The position numbers and the translations under genes were made by a program. From assembly GCA_016783865.1 (NCBI GenBank), contig JADHVS010000088.1, positions 1 through 16,925 of the forward strand: a DNA stretch of 16,925 nucleotides. Reading direction: 5' to 3'. Numbering within the stretch: position 1 is the first letter of the stretch; every line of letters starts with the position of its first letter. Of the stretch, positions 6,346-13,874 are shown one piece after another. This stretch comes from Bacteroidales bacterium (GTDB lineage Bacteria; Bacteroidota; Bacteroidia; Bacteroidales; SM23-62). Under the pieces are notes generated by a model. It worked only from the letters and a program-made list of their open reading frames with translations. It was not told where the DNA came from and made no database searches.

Positions 6346-8061
6346 TTGAAACAACAACCTTTCAATAGCCAGGAATCCCGTAACATACTCAGCCTTTCGA
6401 AAAAAGTCAGACTGCGAAGGGAGTATTTCGGCGGACTAGCTTTTAATACCGGGAATGGCGATATCGTTGAGCTTGACAAAGAGGCCTTTACATTGCTTTC
6501 TCTGCTTGAGAAAGGAAATATGTATAAAAAAGAATTGAATGATATCCTGGTTGAGAATAAACTGATGCGGCCAAATAACGATGATTTTAAGCATGTATTG
6601 TCATCATTGGAGCAGGCTGGATTAATCTGTCAGCGAAATCATACAGATTCGAATATTTTCCATGAACCTTCAGAAAAATTATCTGAGATTAATTCTTTAA
6701 TGAAAAATCCCCCGCGACAATGGCTCTCAGTACCGGAAACTGTTCACTGGGCTGTTACTTACCGATGCCGGCAAGACTGTCCTGAATGTTACACCAGGCG
6801 ATTCACTCAAGATCGTGATGAATTAACTGTTAACAATACATTCAAAGTGATTGACAAACTGGCCGGGTGGGGCATATTCCAATTGGCAATTGGTGGCGGA
6901 GAGCCTTTTGAAAAAGAAGGGCTTCCTGAGATTGTTACCTATGCAGCACAATCAGGCCTGGTGGTTCATGTAACAACCGGATTAAAAAATCTGGAATTCA
7001 ATGATATATCGCAGTATAGCGGCAAAATAAAAAATCTTCAGATAGGGTTCTCAAGCGGTGAATTGTATGGAGGTGCTTTTACTGATCTAAAAGGATCTCT
7101 TGAAAATACTATTTCCGCATTGAAGGATACTGGGATTTCTCCCGGTGTAAACATTACGCTTAGCAAGCAGGTCATCAGGCATCTGGAAGAGATACTGGTT
7201 AATGTTTTATCGTCAGGCTGTAATCGCATCATATTTATACGGTACAAACCTCCGGATTCAAGAAACCTGTGGAAACAGGAGAAGCCTGACAGGGAACAAT
7301 TACTCTATCTGCACAATACCCTGATTTCCATCCGTAAGAAATACCCTGAACTGTACCTTAGGACGGATTGTGCCCTTAGCTTTTTGCAACGGTATGTACC
7401 CGACAATCTCGCAAGATATGCCGGATACAAGGGATGTGTTGCCGCAGACCGGATTCTGGCCATCTCTCCTTCCGGAGATATGTATCCCTGTTCTCAACTC
7501 GTGTCTCCGGAAATGAAGGCTGGCAACATTATTACCGATGACCTGCAGGATGTATGGGACAATTCAGGGATTATGAAGAAATACAGGTATTTCAGGAATG
7601 GAAGGAATACTATGGATAGCTGGTGTGGCATCTGTACGCGAAAAGATACTTGCGGCGGTTGCAGGGTCTTTGCCCACAACCCCCCCCGCGGGGGAGACCC
7701 TGGTTGTCCCGATCCTCTGCCTCCACCGTTAAAACAATTAGGGAAATACGGAAGATGCCTTGACACCCGGGAATACCTTGAAAAAACCGGCACTATCACA
7801 GCAAGGGAGTATATGGTGCGATATGGTGTCGAAGAAAGAAAAGCAATTAAAGAGTTAAACGCAATTACAGGATCAGATAACAGGTCCCCCAAAATCGGAT
7901 ATACCCTTCCACGGGATGATATTATTTCAGATATTCAGGATTCTATCGGCTACACCTCCGGTGGTGTTCCATTGGCATCTTATGAGGAAATTGGGGAATG
8001 GCTGGAAGAGGAAGCAGATGATTATCCGCAATGGATCCTTAACCATAAGCGTAATACATAA
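6346..8061 (+). CDS. Radical SAM/SPASM enzyme with N-terminal PqqD-like domain
   Basis: 571-residue radical S-adenosylmethionine enzyme. The first domain (about 22-95; L-R-R-E-Y-F-G-G-L-A-F-N, then V-E-L-D-K-E-A-F-T-L-L-S-L-L) resembles PqqD, the fold that binds leader peptides in peptide-modifying pathways. The radical SAM core has C141-x3-C145-x2-C148 for the 4Fe-4S cluster and G-G-G-E-P at 183-187. The SPASM domain has C364 and C382, then W-C427-x2-C430-x5-C436-x2-C439, and C454, enough for auxiliary clusters. About 110 residues follow the SPASM domain without recognised motifs. The first in-frame ATG lies at 6517, inside the PqqD-like domain, so TTG 6346 is the best start. Known relatives modify peptides or proteins; the substrate here is unknown. 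The next gene starts 11 bases after the stop. A run of eight C bases (7680-7687) lies inside the SPASM region. Confidence 0.88.
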   Translation: MKQQPFNSQESRNILSLSKKVRLRREYFGGLAFNTGNGDIVELDKEAFTLLSLLEKGNMYKKELNDILVENKLMRPNNDDFKHVLSSLEQAGLICQRNHTDSNIFHEPSEKLSEINSLMKNPPRQWLSVPETVHWAVTYRCRQDCPECYTRRFTQDRDELTVNNTFKVIDKLAGWGIFQLAIGGGEPFEKEGLPEIVTYAAQSGLVVHVTTGLKNLEFNDISQYSGKIKNLQIGFSSGELYGGAFTDLKGSLENTISALKDTGISPGVNITLSKQVIRHLEEILVNVLSSGCNRIIFIRYKPPDSRNLWKQEKPDREQLLYLHNTLISIRKKYPELYLRTDCALSFLQRYVPDNLARYAGYKGCVAADRILAISPSGDMYPCSQLVSPEMKAGNIITDDLQDVWDNSGIMKKYRYFRNGRNTMDSWCGICTRKDTCGGCRVFAHNPPRGGDPGCPDPLPPPLKQLGKYGRCLDTREYLEKTGTITAREYMVRYGVEERKAIKELNAITGSDNRSPKIGYTLPRDDIISDIQDSIGYTSGGVPLASYEEIGEWLEEEADDYPQWILNHKRNT

Positions 8062-8072
8062 TACAATTAATA

Positions 8073-8735
8073 ATGAAGATAATAAGTATCAGGAAAGGAT
8101 TTGCAGCCGATCACAGCTCTACATCCTATGAATTCTATGCAATCGATAAGATACTCGGATCAAAGGAAAAGGCTGCGGTCTCAAGTTTATCAAGCAGGGT
8201 TAATCCCACCGGAAAAAGGGCCAGCTTTATCTATCATGGAGATTGGGCTGACCTTCCCGGGGGCTGGGAACCGCTTATGGAAAAGTTTTACGATGTCATG
8301 TGGTCGGAAAGTTATGACTGGTGGACACTGGTTATGGCCTGGGATACTGATCCGGCAACAATAAAAAAGATCAAGCAGTTTGATTTCACCGGAGTGGATG
8401 ATGTAGGGATCAGCACATATAATAAGAATAATCGTCTGATCCTCTCCATTGACTGCAGACTGGACATTTTAATAACTGATGATAAAAATGATTACTTTGA
8501 CAATTCTGATTATGAGGAAGATGGTTATGGTGAAGAAAATAATAATATTGACAATTTGCTGATGTTGCTGGAAAAAAACAGGGAATATATAATGAAAGGA
8601 GACTACAGGCTGCTGAAAGGGATTATTGATCTGTATGCAACAGATGAATCCCCGGTAAACCTCCCTGAGGGTCCCGCTGAAGATTCTGCATTATTGGAAG
8701 AAATCCAGGAGCTGTTATCCTGTATAGAGGTCTGA
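8073..8735 (+). CDS. Acidic protein with conserved-looking N-terminal GFAADHSSTSYEF motif
   Basis: 220-residue protein without a catalytic domain I can name. It begins M-K-I-I-S-I-R-K, then G-F-A-A-D-H-S-S-T-S-Y-E-F (about 9-21), a Ser/Thr/Tyr-rich motif at the extreme N-terminus. A tryptophan-rich block follows (about 75-110; D-L-P-G-G-W-E, then E-S-Y-D-W-W-T-L), and then a strongly acidic stretch (about 145-165; D, E, N, Y, G). I have the impression of a small family found beside SNF2/SWIM and AAA genes, but cannot name it. It starts 11 bases after the radical SAM gene, so the two are almost surely one transcription unit; the protein is the best candidate substrate or partner of that enzyme. 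Its TGA overlaps the ATG of a tiny ORF (TGATG, 8733-8737). Confidence 0.72.
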   Translation: MKIISIRKGFAADHSSTSYEFYAIDKILGSKEKAAVSSLSSRVNPTGKRASFIYHGDWADLPGGWEPLMEKFYDVMWSESYDWWTLVMAWDTDPATIKKIKQFDFTGVDDVGISTYNKNNRLILSIDCRLDILITDDKNDYFDNSDYEEDGYGEENNNIDNLLMLLEKNREYIMKGDYRLLKGIIDLYATDESPVNLPEGPAEDSALLEEIQELLSCIEV

Positions 8736-8824
8736 TGGCGATGATCGATGACCATGAAATTACACGACATCTGATCGAGTCATCTATGCTAATTTCCGGT
8801 TTCCTCATCTTTCATTTCTATTAA
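8735..8824 (+). CDS. Possible 29-residue peptide ORF coupled to the upstream gene
   Basis: ATG 8735 overlaps the stop of the 220-residue gene as TGATG, a typical translational-coupling arrangement. The peptide reads M-A-M-I-D-D-H-E-I-T-R-H-L, then a hydrophobic tail ending in F-H-F-Y. The N-terminus matches the tiny frame at 6000-6062 position by position (M, [LI], [ND], [ED], H, E, I, [ST], [QR], H, L). Too short to be sure; it could be a real peptide, a leader for coupling, or a remnant. Confidence 0.28.
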   Translation: MAMIDDHEITRHLIESSMLISGFLIFHFY

Positions 8825-8874
8825 GAACCATACAGAAAGATGTATTCATTATTCCATATTACATAATCTGTGGT

Positions 8875-8898
8875 TACCTTTGAAAATCGCAAAAAAAA
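8875..8898 (+). promoter_or_regulatory. Promoter of the SWIM-SNF2 gene, -7 box TACCTTTG
   Basis: TACCTTTG at 8875-8882 is a perfect match to the Bacteroidota -7 consensus TAnnTTTG and lies 27 bases before the ATG at 8910. A TCGCAAAAAAAA sequence (8887-8898) follows directly; its reverse complement resembles the boxes at 3723-3736 and 13813-13826, so it may be a regulator site in the leader. No convincing -33 element is seen. This suggests that the helicase gene can be transcribed separately from the radical SAM pair. Confidence 0.55.
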
Positions 8899-8909
8899 CA
8901 TTTTCATAA

Positions 8910-11219
8910 ATGCCAGGATCTGACAGCAGTAAAAGAGTTCCCTATTCAAGAAAACCGGAAGACCTGTCTCTGGATGAGTGGCAGGCAGAACTGAGGAAAC
9001 AATTTGCATCTGAACAGAAATTCAAGGTTAAGAACATTGGAGATCATCCGGTATATTCAGATTTTGAAGTTTTCAATCAGGAAACAGACAAGACTTACAA
9101 AGTCTCTGTAAGGGATAATGTAAGCAGCTATCATTATTGCTCCTGCCCAGACTTCAAAGTCAACACACTGGGGACCTGCAAACATGTGGAATATGTCCTG
9201 TTGCAGCTGCTCAGGTATAAGAAGTACCAGAAGTATTTCACCCGGCTGCAGAAAAACAGCTACTCCTCACTCAGTATTTTGTACGGTCATAAACGTCTTA
9301 TTCGCCTGAAAAAAGGCAATGGCAGCGTTAGTTATGAAGACGTAGACAGATTTTTTGACGACCGGGGCTTCCTTTTGCCCGGCATGATCTTCAGCCTGGA
9401 TAACTTCATAAGAAGTGCTGTTAAAGCAGACCCTGCATTCCGTGTTTATCCCGATGTGTTCGAATTTATCTCCCGGCACAAAAGGAACCAGGATAGAAAA
9501 GACAGGCTGATGGAGATCATTCCGGATGGGGCGGAGAGTGAGATCTTTGATAACCTGGTCAGAACAAGGCTTTACCCCTATCAGAAAAAGGGTATTATCG
9601 ATATTATAAGGGCAGGCAGGGTATTGCTGGCCGATGATATGGGACTCGGGAAAACCATCGAGGCCATAGCGGCGGTTGAGATTTTTACAAGGTATTTTGA
9701 TGTGCGCAGGGTACTTGTTATTTGTCCTACCTCTTTAAAGTACCAGTGGAAGGCAGAGATCCGGAAATTTTCGGGAAGGAATGCCTGTGTTGTCGAAGGA
9801 TTAATCCATAAAAGAAAAGAGCTGTACGGGCAGGATGATTTCTATAAGATCATCAGTTACGGAATCGTCCGCAATGACACAAAACTGATTAATGAGTGGG
9901 CGGCAGACCTGGTCATTGTGGATGAGGCACAGCGAATCAAGAACTGGAAAACACAAACCGCAAAAGCTGTTAAAAAAATCCACACCGAATATACCATCGT
10001 AGCAACAGGAACACCACTGGAAAACAGGATTGATGAGCTGCATTCAATTGTAGAGTACATTGATATGTATAAACTGGGACCGTTGTTCCGGTTCCTTGAT
10101 AACCACCAGGTTCTTGATGAACATGGGAAACTGATCGGGTATAAGGACCTCAGAACCATTAACAAGACACTGGAGGATATCCTGATAAGGCGGACTAAAG
10201 ATGAAATTGCGGATCAGCTTCCGGGAAGAATTGATAAAAATTTCTTTGTTGAGATGACCCCTGAGCAGAAGTCCGACCATAAGGATTACTATGATGTTGT
10301 TGCCCGGCTGGCAAACAGATGGATCCTGCAGGGTTACCTGAGTGAAGAAGAAAGGCAGAATCTGCTTATTTGTCTGAATTGCATGCGCATGGTTTCCGAT
10401 TCTACTTATATACTGAACGCAAAAACAAATTCCGGCAATAAAATCAGTGAGCTGAAGAGCCTGATCCGGGAGGTTACGGAGGATAAAAGCAATAAACTCT
10501 TGATATTCAGCCAGTGGAAAAGAATGTTTAACCTGCTGATCAGGGAGCTCGACAAACTGGACATGGAATATGTGTACCTGAATGGTGATGTGCCTGCCCG
10601 ACAACGTAAAGAAATAATTGACAGGTTTCAGAATGACCAGGCTTTGAAACTATTCCTTTCCACTGATGCCGGGGGAGTTGGTGTGAATCTCCAGAGTGCG
10701 AACATCCTGGTCAATATAGACCTGCCCTGGAATCCGGCAGTGCTTGAACAGCGTATCGGAAGGATCTACCGGCTTGGCCAGAAAAAGCATATTCAAGTCT
10801 ATAACTTTATTGCTGAAGGATCTATTGAGCACAGGATACTCTATCTTCTTGATTTTAAGAAGAATGTATTCAAAGGAGTTATGGATGAAGGAGGTGAAGA
10901 CAGGGTGATGATCGAGGGATTCCTCCAGTCGGTGAAGGCCATGCTGGATGTAAACATGGAAGACCCGGATGAAAAGGAGGCGAGTTATGATGAAAATGAC
11001 AAACCTTACAGCCAGGTGGCAGAATTCAATGCTCCGTATCAGAAAGATCAACCCAGGTATCTGGCTGACCAGGTAAGGAATCAGGGACAGGAGAGGGAGC
11101 ATGATTCCAGGGGTGTCCAGGAAGAAAGCTTTAAAAAGGGGATTTTCTCTGTCTTCAGGAATAGAATAATAAGGTTGATTAAACGGTTTTCAAATTTCCT
11201 GTCAGGAGGCGAACAATAA
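8910..11219 (+). CDS. SWIM zinc finger-SNF2 family DNA helicase/translocase
   Basis: 769-residue protein. A SWIM zinc finger lies near the N-terminus (C77-x-C79-x10-C90-x-H92), a module that binds nucleic acid or protein. The SNF2 ATPase core follows: motif I A-D-D-M-G-L-G-K-T (241-249), motif Ia I-C-P-T-S-L-K-Y-Q-W (271-280), motif II D-E-A-Q (338-341), motif III A-T-G-T-P (365-369), motif V S-T-D-A-G-G-V-G-V-N-L-Q (584-595) and motif VI Q-R-I-G-R-I-Y-R-L-G-Q (614-624). All key residues are present, so it should be an active ATP-driven duplex DNA translocase; true strand unwinding is uncommon in SNF2 proteins. The last 110 residues are charged and low in complexity. Its own promoter candidate lies upstream (8875). 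The RQC-type gene begins 30 bases downstream, and the two are probably co-transcribed. Confidence 0.93.
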   Translation: MPGSDSSKRVPYSRKPEDLSLDEWQAELRKQFASEQKFKVKNIGDHPVYSDFEVFNQETDKTYKVSVRDNVSSYHYCSCPDFKVNTLGTCKHVEYVLLQLLRYKKYQKYFTRLQKNSYSSLSILYGHKRLIRLKKGNGSVSYEDVDRFFDDRGFLLPGMIFSLDNFIRSAVKADPAFRVYPDVFEFISRHKRNQDRKDRLMEIIPDGAESEIFDNLVRTRLYPYQKKGIIDIIRAGRVLLADDMGLGKTIEAIAAVEIFTRYFDVRRVLVICPTSLKYQWKAEIRKFSGRNACVVEGLIHKRKELYGQDDFYKIISYGIVRNDTKLINEWAADLVIVDEAQRIKNWKTQTAKAVKKIHTEYTIVATGTPLENRIDELHSIVEYIDMYKLGPLFRFLDNHQVLDEHGKLIGYKDLRTINKTLEDILIRRTKDEIADQLPGRIDKNFFVEMTPEQKSDHKDYYDVVARLANRWILQGYLSEEERQNLLICLNCMRMVSDSTYILNAKTNSGNKISELKSLIREVTEDKSNKLLIFSQWKRMFNLLIRELDKLDMEYVYLNGDVPARQRKEIIDRFQNDQALKLFLSTDAGGVGVNLQSANILVNIDLPWNPAVLEQRIGRIYRLGQKKHIQVYNFIAEGSIEHRILYLLDFKKNVFKGVMDEGGEDRVMIEGFLQSVKAMLDVNMEDPDEKEASYDENDKPYSQVAEFNAPYQKDQPRYLADQVRNQGQEREHDSRGVQEESFKKGIFSVFRNRIIRLIKRFSNFLSGGEQ

Positions 11220-11249
11220 TTGTATAGCACAACTTAAATAAATCCATCC

Positions 11250-11837
11250 TTGAGCAGAAGAAATCAAAGGGTCGAATACCATCTGGACAGCGGAGGAATC
11301 ATGCAGCTGGGATTTGGTGAAATAAAAGCGATTCTCCGTGCCACCGATGAGATCATTGCCACCGGTGGCCGGACCATGTTGTCCAAGATTCTGAAAGGCT
11401 CAAAAGACAAGAAGTTACTTGAACACGAATTAGACCAGTGCCCTGTTTATGGATTTTACAGACACTTAACCCTACCGGAAATTGCTCACCGGATCGACTT
11501 TGTCATACAGAACGGATATCTTGAGATTGAATACAGCTCCAGGCTTCCTGTTATTGTTTACTCCGAAATTGGGTGGGAAATAGAGAAAGAAACATATGCG
11601 GAAGAATTATTTCAGAAAATCACAGCCCTTCTTAAAGGCAATGACTTTAGTTTCGTTTTGCAACTGAAGGACCGGAACCGGGAAATGATCCTGCTGTTAT
11701 TCGATAAAATCAGGAACTCAGGCAATCCGGATTTCATTCCCCTTTTGAGAGCCTGGCAGGCCGTTGAATACAGAAAAGTCAGGATTGCTATCCAGGGAGT
11801 CATCAACGATCTGACAAAGAGGGCGAATACATTATAA
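11250..11837 (+). CDS. RQC-type winged-helix DNA-binding protein
   Basis: 195-residue protein. Residues about 27-112 resemble the RQC winged helix of RecQ helicases: I-L-R-A-T-D-E-I-I-A-T-G-G-R-T-M-L-S-K-I-L-K-G-S (27-50), then V-Y-G-F-Y-R-H-L-T-L-P-E-I-A-H-R-I-D-F-V-I-Q-N-G-Y-L (65-90, cf. the Y-G-x-G...I-x-x-L-I-x-x-G-L of RecQ) and P-V-I-V-Y-S-E-I-G-W-E (about 99-109). This fits the stand-alone family that databases call RQC-minor-1. RQC domains bind duplex ends and branched DNA, so it may guide the SNF2 protein. No helicase domain is present. I prefer TTG 11250 to ATG 11301 because the residues before the ATG (R-V-E-Y-H-L-D) look conserved in relatives that I recall. It sits 30 bases after the SNF2 stop. 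Confidence 0.8.
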   Translation: MSRRNQRVEYHLDSGGIMQLGFGEIKAILRATDEIIATGGRTMLSKILKGSKDKKLLEHELDQCPVYGFYRHLTLPEIAHRIDFVIQNGYLEIEYSSRLPVIVYSEIGWEIEKETYAEELFQKITALLKGNDFSFVLQLKDRNREMILLLFDKIRNSGNPDFIPLLRAWQAVEYRKVRIAIQGVINDLTKRANTL

Positions 11838-12007
11838 TTCCTATCCATATCATCAAGCTTTGCCAACACTTACCTTTAGAACCATCTAGGTTGAACCATA
11901 AAATTTGTCAATTCCAGGAGACATTTTGTTCATATTTACAATTCATTTTTCCAACAAATCCTTTGTTTTTATCCATTTCAATGCAAATACACTGCGTTCG
12001 GCTTTCG

Positions 12008-12015
12008 TATCCTTG
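12008..12015 (+). promoter_or_regulatory. Possible -7 box of the AAA+ ATPase gene
   Basis: TATCCTTG differs by one base from TAnnTTTG and lies 23 bases before the ATG at 12039, within a 200-base gap that separates the AAA+ gene from the RQC-type gene. This suggests a separate promoter. No -33 box is evident. Earlier in the gap (11894-11908) a sequence reading N-H-K-I-C-Q weakly echoes the tiny-ORF motif. Confidence 0.35.
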
Positions 12016-12038
12016 TGCCATAATTAAAAACTTCAAAA

Positions 12039-13715
12039 ATGGCGCAGGAAAAAATCCCCAAAAAAGAGCCTGATAAGATCATCCGGCATATCGAACGGGT
12101 GGCCAAAAAGGCGATGAACTCGAAATTGTACCCCGGCACTCTGAAGCAGGTTGACTACAGTCTGAAAAAGATTGCCCAATTCCTCGATTGTACTCAAGCA
12201 CAGGCGTTGATGTTCTGTGTTATCATGGATATCAATTTCAGAAAATCTGCTGTGGGTGTGGAACATATTGCCGATTCCCTGAATTGTAATCCGCTTACCG
12301 CAGCCAGGTACATCCCGGAAATTGAAATACTTGAACAGAAAAGGCTGGTCAGGCGCGACCGGAACGGAATGCGGAAACGGGCCATGCTGAATGATATTAA
12401 TTTCTTTATCACCAGGGAAGTGATGGAATCCATCTATAAGGAAGAAATTCCTTCCCCGCAGGGAAAAAGTGATCATACCATGGTTGAACTTTTAATTGAG
12501 ATCAATGAATTAATGGAAGACAGGCACAGCGACAGGTTGACTTATGAAGAAATGGAGGAGGATATTGAGATCCTTCTGGACCAGTCCCGTCACCTTGAAT
12601 TTGTTAAAAGACTGAAGGGACAGTCGCTCGAGAGCGTGGAACAGGCATTGATACTGCATATATGCTTCGAGACCATGAATGGGAATGCAGAGGTGGACCT
12701 TAATGATGCATGCGATAAGGTTTTCGGTGATTTTCATATAAAATATGCAGTCAAGCGGGGCCTGATCAAGGGTATCTTCCGGATTGCCAGGAAGAACCTG
12801 GTTAAACTGGAAGATGGTTATTTCCGGTCTGACAGGAATATCCTGCTGACTGACAAAGGCCTGGAAGCCTTTTTTGGTGATGAAATGGATGTAGTGGTAA
12901 AAAGAGAAGAGAACAATTCTTATATGATCCATCCGGGATCGATTGACAAAAAACAGTTGTTCTTCAATGCTCATGAACAGGAAAATCTCAGTTTCATCCA
13001 GGCTACCCTGACAGAAACAAATTACAGGAAAGTCTGCAACAGAATAAAAACCCGTCACATGAAGACAGGTTTTACCATTTTGTTTTATGGCCCACCGGGT
13101 ACCGGTAAAACAGAATCTGTGTACCAGCTGGCCAGGGAGACGGGCCGGGGAATCATCAGGGTAAACCTTAGTGAAACCAAGGATATGTGGTACGGGGAAT
13201 CTGAAAAGAAGGTTAAGGAAATCTTTGACAGGTACCGGAAGATCAGTAAGAATGCAAAGATCACTCCTATCCTGCTGCTGAATGAGGCAGACGGGCTGCT
13301 CGGAAAGCGCCGCGAGCTGGGCCGGTCGGGTATCGACCAGACCGAGAATGCCATCCAGAATATCCTTCTGCAGGAAATGGAGGATTTTGACGGGATCCTG
13401 GTGGCCACCACCAACCTGACTATCAACCTGGACAAGGCGTTCGAACGGCGGTTCCTGTATAAGATCCGTTTTGAGAAGCCCGGTGCAGAGAGCATGGTGA
13501 AGATCTGGAAGAGCAAGATCAGCGGGCTAACCGGCCGGAGCCTCGACCTGCTGTCGCGCGAATTCAACCTCACCGGCGGGCAGATCGAGAACATCGCCCG
13601 GAAATTCGCTACCGAAGAGATCATGACCGGCAGGAAGCCTGGGCTGGAACGGATCAGGGAGTTTTGCTGCGAGGAAAGGCTGGAGCGGGATGAACGGAGG
13701 AGGGTGGGATTTTGA
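12039..13715 (+). CDS. AAA+ ATPase with N-terminal winged-helix region
   Basis: 558-residue ATPase. The first 300 residues are helical and contain a winged-helix-like segment (about 70-118; V-G-V-E-H-I-A-D-S-L-N-C-N...R-L-V-R-R-D-R). The AAA+ module has Walker A G-P-P-G-T-G-K-T (351-358), Walker B I-L-L-L-N-E-A-D (411-418), sensor 1 V-A-T-T-N (455-459) and arginine-finger pattern F-E-R-R-F (468-472). The Walker B acid pair is N-E instead of D-E; I recall N-E-A-D as normal in this bacterial subfamily, so it is not necessarily inactive. Such hexameric ATPases remodel or extract proteins. It closes the seven-gene block, 201 bases after the RQC-type gene. The last 450 bases are visibly more GC-rich than the first half of the gene. 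ATG 12039 is the only good start. Confidence 0.9.
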   Translation: MAQEKIPKKEPDKIIRHIERVAKKAMNSKLYPGTLKQVDYSLKKIAQFLDCTQAQALMFCVIMDINFRKSAVGVEHIADSLNCNPLTAARYIPEIEILEQKRLVRRDRNGMRKRAMLNDINFFITREVMESIYKEEIPSPQGKSDHTMVELLIEINELMEDRHSDRLTYEEMEEDIEILLDQSRHLEFVKRLKGQSLESVEQALILHICFETMNGNAEVDLNDACDKVFGDFHIKYAVKRGLIKGIFRIARKNLVKLEDGYFRSDRNILLTDKGLEAFFGDEMDVVVKREENNSYMIHPGSIDKKQLFFNAHEQENLSFIQATLTETNYRKVCNRIKTRHMKTGFTILFYGPPGTGKTESVYQLARETGRGIIRVNLSETKDMWYGESEKKVKEIFDRYRKISKNAKITPILLLNEADGLLGKRRELGRSGIDQTENAIQNILLQEMEDFDGILVATTNLTINLDKAFERRFLYKIRFEKPGAESMVKIWKSKISGLTGRSLDLLSREFNLTGGQIENIARKFATEEIMTGRKPGLERIREFCCEERLERDERRRVGF

Positions 13716-13812
13716 GGAGGTATGATGCGTTGAAATATGAAAGATCTTATGGTGTTACTCTGCAAAGTTCCGGGTTGGTGTGGGAGTAGGGTGTAGGGTT
13801 TTTATTATAAAG

Positions 13813-13857
13813 TATTTTTTTGCGAATATGATTATATTTTGATAACTTTCGCAAAAA
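13813..13857 (+). promoter_or_regulatory. Inverted-repeat operator upstream of abiEi
   Basis: TTTTTGCGAA (13817-13826) and TTCGCAAAAA (13848-13857) are perfect complements 21 bases apart, ending 17 bases before the abiEi ATG. In studied abiE systems, AbiEi represses its own operon by binding inverted repeats in the promoter through its winged helix, so this is the likely operator. TTTG (13838-13841) between the arms could be a -33 box, with TATACTTA (13858-13865) as a poor -7 box, giving a nearly leaderless message. The repeat is seen; the function is inferred from the family. Confidence 0.6.
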
Positions 13858-13874
13858 TATACTTAACATTTAAT

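Noticed and set aside
10044..10604. Long antisense frame within the SNF2 gene (also 12510-13058, 13085-13765 and 14587-15048 within other genes)
   Set aside because: They lie opposite strongly supported coding sequence with intact motifs and have shadow-like composition.
11891..12073. 60-codon frame beginning TTG before the AAA+ gene
   Set aside because: It overlaps the AAA+ start in another frame and has no convincing protein features; only the first residues (N-H-K-I-C-Q) weakly resemble the tiny-ORF motif.
13839..13874. Upstream TTG start for AbiEi
   Set aside because: It would translate half of the inverted-repeat operator; ATG 13875 fits the winged-helix start.
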